Positions 57,918 through 64,000 of a stretch of DNA of 64,000 nucleotides are shown one piece after another. Source of the DNA: Solanum dulcamara. Taxonomy: Eukaryota; Streptophyta; Magnoliopsida; Solanales; Solanaceae. The DNA lies in NCBI RefSeq assembly GCF_947179165.1, contig NC_077238.1:70353257-70417256 (forward strand). Direction: 5' to 3'. How positions within the stretch are numbered: the first letter of the stretch is position 1; every line of letters starts with the position of its first letter. The notes under the pieces were generated by a model. That model was not told where the DNA came from. It saw nothing but the letters and a program-made list of their open reading frames with translations, and did no database searches. A program made the translations under genes and the position numbers.

Positions 57918-60900
57918 ATGCCTCCTAAACGTTCAGCTAGTCAGAGGAACACTGCCAACACTGAGGTTCCACAGTCAGTGATGCCTCCACGGAGAACTAG
58001 GGGCCGAACTGCAAGGTCTACTGAGGTACCCCAAGTACCTACTGTTCAGACCACTCCTACTTCTGAGGAAGATTTTCGAGGAGCGATTGCTATGCTCACT
58101 TAGTTGGTGGCTGCTCGAAATAGTAGCCAAAGTTCACCAACTCCTAGCTCTAGTTATCAAGAGTCGTCTGCTACCACAAGGATTAGAGATTTTCTGAGAA
58201 TGAATCCGCCGGTCTTCACGGGTTCCAACGTTGATGAAGACCCCTAAAATTTCATTGATGAGATGTGGAAGATACTAAAAGCGATGCATGCTACAGAGAT
58301 TGAGGGGGTTGAGTTAGTGTCTTATCAACTCAAGGATGTGGCAAATGTCTGGTATAACCAGTGGGAAGAAAGTAGAGGTGAGGATGTAGAGCCTGCTCTT
58401 TGGGATGAGTTTGAAAGAGCATTTCTTGATAACTTCTTTCCCCAAGAGCTACGTGAAGCAAAAATTGAGGAGTTTGTGAACCTCAAACAAGAGAGTATGA
58501 CTGTGAAAGAGTATAGTTTGAAGTTTATTCAGTTGTCCAAATATGCCCCAGAAATGATTCCTCATATGAGGTCTAAGATGAGGAAGTTTGTCTCTGGCCT
58601 AGGCAAACATGTAAAGAAAGAATGTAAGGCAATGCTAATGATTTCTGACATGGAGTTTTCTAGATTGATGGTGTATGCTTAGCAGGTTGAGGATGACAAG
58701 AAAAAGGACCGAGAGGAATACCTAAGCAAGAAGGCTAAGTCTGCTGGGCATGAGAATGAGCAGAAGCAAGGGAAGGGTAACAAGTCTTTCTTTCAGAAAA
58801 GGTCTTCCAATTATGCACCTTCCCCAAAAAATGCTTTTACACCTAATACCAGGTATGATCAGAGATTGCTAAGTCACCAAAACTTTCGATCTCAAGGTTC
58901 TCAGTCCCAATTAAGTATGGCTCAAGGTTCTAGAGAAAAACCACCATGTGCTAGATGTGGGAGGCTCCATTTGGGAGAGTGTCGTGTGGGCACCAATGCT
59001 TGTTACGGATGTGGAAAGACAGGTCACTTCCAGAATGAGTGTCCTTCAAAGAGGTAGGGAGATGGAAGTAGTAGAGCTCAGTTTTCTTCTACAGCTCCAT
59101 AGAATAAAGGTAATCATAGAGGTGCAGCTTCAAGTGCAGGTGGGGGAACCAACTGTCTGTATACTATGGGTAGTCGCCAAGACCAAGAAAATGCACCCGA
59201 TGTTGTTACTGGTATGCTCCGAGTCCTTTCTTTTGATGTGTATGCATTACTTGATCCGGGTGCTACATTATCTTTTGTGACTCCTTACTTGGCTAGTAAA
59301 TTTGAGATCCTTCTTGAGTGTCTTCTTGAGCCTTTCAGCGTATCTAGTCCTGTTGGTGAGTCTATCTTAGCTGAGAGGGTCTATAGAAATTGTACTGTAT
59401 CAATCTATCATAGGGATACCATGGCTGACTTAGTTGAGTTGGACATGGTTGATTTTGATGTGATTCTTGGCATGGACTAGCCTTATTCTTGTTATGCTTC
59501 TGTTGATTGTAGGACCCGAATTGTCAAGTTTAAATTTCCAAATAAGCCTAGCTTAGAGTGGAAGGGGAATTCTGTAGTGCCTAGGGGTAAATTTATTTCC
59601 TACCTTAAGGCCAGAAAATTAATCTCTAAGGGATGTATATATCATATAGTCCGAGTCAAAAATATTAATGATCAGACTCCATCTCTTGAGTCAGTTCCCA
59701 TTATGAATGAGTTTTCTGAAGTCTTTCCTGAAGATCTACCCGGAATCCCTCCTGATAGAGAGATAGACTTTGGTATTGATGTCCTTCCTGATACATAACC
59801 TATCTCCATTCCTCCTTATATGATGGCTCCTGCTGAGTTGAAAGAGTTGAAAGAACAACTAAAAGACCTCCTAGATAAGGGGTTTATTAGGCCAAGTGTC
59901 TCACCCTGGGGCGCTCCTGTCCTATTCGTGCGAAAGAAAGATGGGTCCCTTAGAATGTGTATTGATTACCAACAACTAAACAAGGTCACCATTAAAAACA
60001 AGTACCCTCTCCCCAGAATAGATGATTTATTTGACCAACTTCAGGGTGCCACATGCTTCTCTAAGATAGACCTCAGATTAGGCTATCACCAGTTGAAAGT
60101 AAGAGAATGTGACATCCCGAAGACGGCTTTTCGAACCCGCTATGGTCATTTTGAGTTTCTTGTTATGTCCTTTGGATTGACAAATGCTCCAGCAGCTTTT
60201 ATGGACCTCATGAACCGAGTATTCAAGCCATACCTAGATACGTTTGTAATTGTCTTCATCGATGATATTTTGGTCTACTCTAGAAGTAAGAGTGAGCATG
60301 CTAATCACCTTAGGATTGTCCTTCAAACTCTTAAGGAGGAGGAGTTGTATGCTAAGTTTTCAAAGTGTGAGTTTTGGCTTGAGTTTGTAGCATTTCTAGG
60401 CCATATTATATCTAGGGATGGAATCCAAGTTGATACTCAAAAGATTGAGGTAGTTAAGAACTAGCCCCGACCCACCTCTCCAACCGACATAAGAAGTTTC
60501 TTAGGTTTGGCTGGTTACTATAGGAGGTTTGTTGAGGGATTTTCATCCATATCCTCACCATTGACTAAGCTGACTCAGAAGAAGGCAAAGTTTCAATGGT
60601 CTGATGCTTGTGAGAAAAGTTTTCAAGAGTTGAAAGCTAGATTGACTACTGCTCCAGTACTATCCCTACCCGAAGGAATGGATGGTTTTGTAATCTATTG
60701 TGATGCTTCAAGAGTTGGGTTGGGATGTGTATTGATGCAGAAAGGTAAGGTCATTGCCTATGCCTCCAGGCAGCTTAAGACTCATGAGAAAAACTACCCC
60801 ACTCATGACCTTGAGTTGGCAGCTGTGGTATTTGCTCTTAAGATCTGGCGTCACTATCTTTATGGTGTACATGTGGATGTGTTCACAGACCATAAGATCT

Positions 60901-62645
60901 TACAGTATGTATTCAGCCAGAAGGAGCTGAATTTGAGGCAGAAGAGATGGCTAGAGTTGCTCAAGGATTATGACATGAGCATTCTCTACCACCCAAGTAA
61001 AGCAAATATAGTTGTTGATGCTCTTAGCAGGTTATGTATGGGGAGTACAACCCATGTGGAAGAGGAAAAGAAGGAGTTGGTAAAGGAAGTGCATAGACTT
61101 ACGCGTTTGGGAGTTCAACTTATTGACTCTAGTGAGGGTGGTATAATAGTACGAAATGGAGCTGAATCATCTCTAGTTGCAGAGGTGAAAGAAAAGCAAG
61201 ATCAGGATCCCATTCTTCTTCAACTGAAGGATAAGGTTCACAAGCAGAAGGTAATGGATTTTACTAAAGGGGGAGATGGAGTGTTGGGATATTAAGAAAT
61301 ATTATGTGTTCCAAGTGTTGATGGTATTCGGGAGAGAATCATGAAAAAAGCCCATAATTCTAAGTATTCCATCCATCCAGGTTCAACAAAGATGTATCAT
61401 GACTTGAGAGAAGTATACTGGTGGAGTGGAATGAAGAGAGATATAGCAGAGTTTGTGTCCAAGTGCCCAAATTGCCAACAAGTTAAAGTTGAGCACCAAA
61501 GGCCTTGTGGAGTGGCTCAGAATATAGAGATCCCAGAATGGAAGTGGGAAATGATCAATATGGACTTCATTACCGGTTTACCACGAACCCACAAAAAACA
61601 TGACTCTATTTGGGTGATTGTGGATAGGATGACTAAATTGGCCTATTTCTTGCCGGTTAAGACTACGAACACTGCAGAGGATTATGCCAAACTGTATCTT
61701 AGAGAGATTGTTAGACTGCATGGAGTTCCTTTGTCTATCATCTCTGATAGGGGAGCTCAATTTACTGCTCAGTTTTGGAAGTCATTTCAGAAGGGCTTGG
61801 GTTCAAGAGTGAACCTTAGTACTATTTTTCATCCGCAAACAGATGGCCAGGAAGAGCGTACGATACAGACTTTGGAGGATATGTTAAGAGCCTGTGTCAT
61901 TGACTTCAAAGGTAATTGGGATGATCATTTACCTCTTATTGAGTTTGCATACAATAATAGTTTCCATTCAAGTATTCAAATGGCTCCTTATGAAGCTATG
62001 TATGGGAGGAGATGTAGATCACCAATTGGTTGGTTTGAAGTTGGTGAAGCTGAGTTGATTAGACCAGACTTGGTTCACCAAGCTATGGAGAAGGTGAAAA
62101 CCATACAAGAGAGGTTGAGGACTGCTCAAAGTCGCCAGAAATCCTACACTGATGTTAGAAGAAGAGATTTGGAGTTCGAAGTGTACGATTGGGTATACTT
62201 GAAAGTTTCACCCATGAAGGGTGTGATGAGATTTGGAAAGAAAGGGTAGCTTAGTCCCCGCTACATTGGTCATTATCAGATTACGAGGAGGGTAGGTAAC
62301 GTAGCCTATGAATTGGAGTTGCCTCCAGAATTAGCTGTTATTCATCCCGTGTTTCACATCTCTATGCTTAAGAAGTGTTTGGGAGATCCTTCACTTGTTG
62401 TCCCAGCTGAGAGCATTGGGGTGAAAGAGAGTTTGAGTTATGAAGAGATTCCAGTTCAAATTCTTGATCGTCAGGTTCGCAAATTAAGAACTAAGGAAGT
62501 GGCATCTGTCAAAGTCCTATGGAGAAATCAATTTATTGAAGGGGATACATGGGAAGCTGAAGAAGGTATGAAGGCTAACTATCCTCATCTATTTATGCCT
62601 TCTGATGACGATATTCAAGGTAATATTCCTTACTTCTACCTTTGA
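57918..62645 (+). pseudogene. Single-frame gag-pol of element D, broken by about ten stop codons
   Basis: From ATGCCTCCTAAACG to TGA 62643-62645 the whole gag-pol lies in one frame (about 1576 codons) without a frameshift. In-frame stops are at 58101, 58245, 58680, 59055, 59100, 59478, 59796, 60462, 61293 and 62247. Domains in order: capsid-like gag 58260-58690; atypical knuckle CARCGRLHLGEC, then CYGCGKTGHFQNEC at 59001-59042; protease with LDPGATLSF near 59250; RT with FIDDILVYS (Asp-Asp 60261-60266); RNase H with VIYCDAS and VFTDHK; integrase from 61341 with KCPNCQQ, SIISDRGAQF and an Asp-Asp-Glu triad ending in GQEERTIQ; chromodomain with SVKVLWRNQF. It is inactive as it stands. Confidence 0.92.
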
Positions 62646-62759
62646 GTCGATGTTTATTCTTGAGTTTGAGTCATTGACCATTTGAGTATCGGAGTTGATG
62701 TATTGATGATATTCATTCTTTATGTCTCCTATTTCATCTTCATTCGAGGACGAATGATC

Positions 62760-62772
62760 CCAAGGGGGAGAT
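62760..62772 (+). other. Polypurine tract of element D
   Basis: CCAAGGGGGAGAT just before the 3' LTR start TGTAACAACCCC. Confidence 0.85.
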
Positions 62773-62774
62773 AT

Positions 62775-64000
62775 TGTAACAACCCCTAAAATGTTGTATG
62801 TCGGTATTTCAATTCTCGAAGAAAATAATACATCCTATGTATTTTGGGCATAACCTTTCATAGGTTGGTCCAAATTAGGTGATTCAAATTTCTGAGTAAC
62901 CACAACATCATTACCTACAACTTTCATGAAGAACACATCTTAAGATTCGGAGTATAGGTAGATCAAATAAATTAATCTTTGCAAGATATAGTGCTGTAAC
63001 GGAATTGAGTGGTTATAGAAGAAAATTCATATCTCACTGTAGGTTACTCCAAATTGGTTGATTCTTGAACGATATGAAACTAGACTTCCATATCTACAAT
63101 TATTATGAAGACACCAAATCCTAATAAGGAATTTATCTTATTCAAACGCAGCTTCGAAAAAGAGTATTCTGTTAAAAAGAACTCATCTTACCTACCATGG
63201 AAACATCTAGATACATTTGACATCATTCATGACATAAATTTTCCTCCATTTAACATCATCCATGACATCAATATATTCCATTAAATTTTCATATTTTTCT
63301 TTATAATTATTTTATTTATTGTTAGGTCCCTCTTTCCCACCTATAAATACCCACCTTATTTCCTCATTTTATTCATCAAGCTTTCTTAAGCATTTCTTCT
63401 CTCTATATATACTTCTTCTCAAATATAGTTTTAGTTTTAGTAGTATAAAAATACTACTATGGTTATTCTTATATTCCGGGTAGTACACAAAACGCTTCGG
63501 CGAGAAGAAAAGGCTAGGGGTCCAAGAGTGTTCCAATTCGGAGAAAACCTTCGGATTTAAGGTATGTAAGGCTTTCATAGCATTGGATTGAGTTCATCCA
63601 TGCGCCCAATAATTAAATTTATTATAATTGAGTTATAGTTGAGTTTTATCCAAATCTTGAATTCTAGATGAATTAATTCTTCTATTGAGTTTGATATATT
63701 TATGCATTAATATTATTATTGTTATCTCTCATATTATTGGAATTATTGTTCATGGCTACTTTCCCATGAATCCTAATTGATTTGATGTTCATGAATATTT
63801 TTACATATGTTTTGAGTAAAGATGTTGGCTTTTCATTATTTTCATTGATAAAAAGAAAGTTGTATGAATTAATACTATATATGTATTGTATTGAGTTTTA
63901 AAAGAGCAAAAGAGTTGAGTTTGAATGAATTTGAGCAAATGATATTTTGAGCAAGATGTTTTGATGAGATGTAAATGATGTTTTTTGGAAGTATAATGAT
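62775..64000 (+). mobile_element. 3' LTR of element D, partial
   Basis: The first 1226 bases of the 3' LTR, colinear with 55548 onward, with TATAAATA at 63342-63349. The window ends inside it. Confidence 0.92.

Larger units (their letters stand above)
55548..64000 (+). mobile_element. Ty3/gypsy chromovirus element D, youngest in the window, cut by window end
   Basis: 5' LTR 55548-57700, PBS, leader, gag-pol 57918-62645, PPT, 3' LTR from 62775. It is inserted in the 3' LTR of element C. Over the first ~620 bases the two LTRs differ at about 24 positions by eye (roughly 4 percent), against about 16 percent for element A, so it is the youngest insertion. The right target-site duplication is beyond the window. 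Confidence 0.92.

Noticed and set aside
44829..64000. Possibility of an integrated plant pararetrovirus
   Set aside because: The elements have long LTRs, a PBS/PPT pair, integrase and a chromodomain, and no movement-protein-like region. They are Ty3/gypsy retrotransposons.

Overview
The window is plant nuclear DNA, most likely from a Solanaceae species (tomato, potato, pepper or tobacco relatives). Four things point there: AT-rich sequence packed with nested Ty3/gypsy chromovirus-type elements of the Tekay/Del kind, LTRs beginning TGTAACAC/TGTTACAC, initiator-Met-tRNA primer sites, and RTE-type LINE tails ending in (TTG)n. The genus is inferred from general resemblance only. I see no rRNA, tRNA, CRISPR array or bacterial-type operon.

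Layout. 1-16078 is a pile of nested, broken LTR elements. It holds a minus-strand element with its LTR at 2225-4441, a second minus-strand gypsy element (LTR 5716-7468, integrase remnants 7487-8342 and 12674-12945) split by a 4.3-kb plus-strand solo LTR (8343-12673), and two opposed LTR fragments (12946-16078). 16221-44828 is a decayed tandem array whose repeating unit carries one type I (M-gamma-like) MADS-box gene, its flanks and an old minus-strand LTR. Four MADS copies remain: pseudogenes at 17760-18313, 33603-33989 and 44680-44828, and one intact 308-codon gene at 38849-39775 (minus). The array is interrupted by a complete 9.1-kb gypsy element with a 5-bp target-site duplication (19461-28578), an RTE LINE fragment (37593-38372) and a 2.5-kb solo LTR (40777-43299). 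44829-55547 is a gypsy element whose LTR-end/gag-start segment is present in three tandem copies (period about 1.8 kb). Its 3' LTR is interrupted by a younger element (55548 to beyond the window end), whose gag-pol runs in one frame and is broken only by nonsense codons.

Function. The only gene I would call probably functional is the MADS-box gene at 38849-39775. All retrotransposon reading frames are broken. The elements still show the expected order (LTR, PBS, leader, gag, protease, RT, RNase H, integrase, chromodomain, PPT, LTR).

The observations most worth following are: the MADS tandem array with a single survivor; the gag/LTR tandem triplication; a leader hairpin exposing GTGCAC between PBS and gag, kept in every gypsy leader present, which resembles a retroviral dimerisation loop; and a sequence-plus-hairpin module in the 3' part of several otherwise different LTRs.
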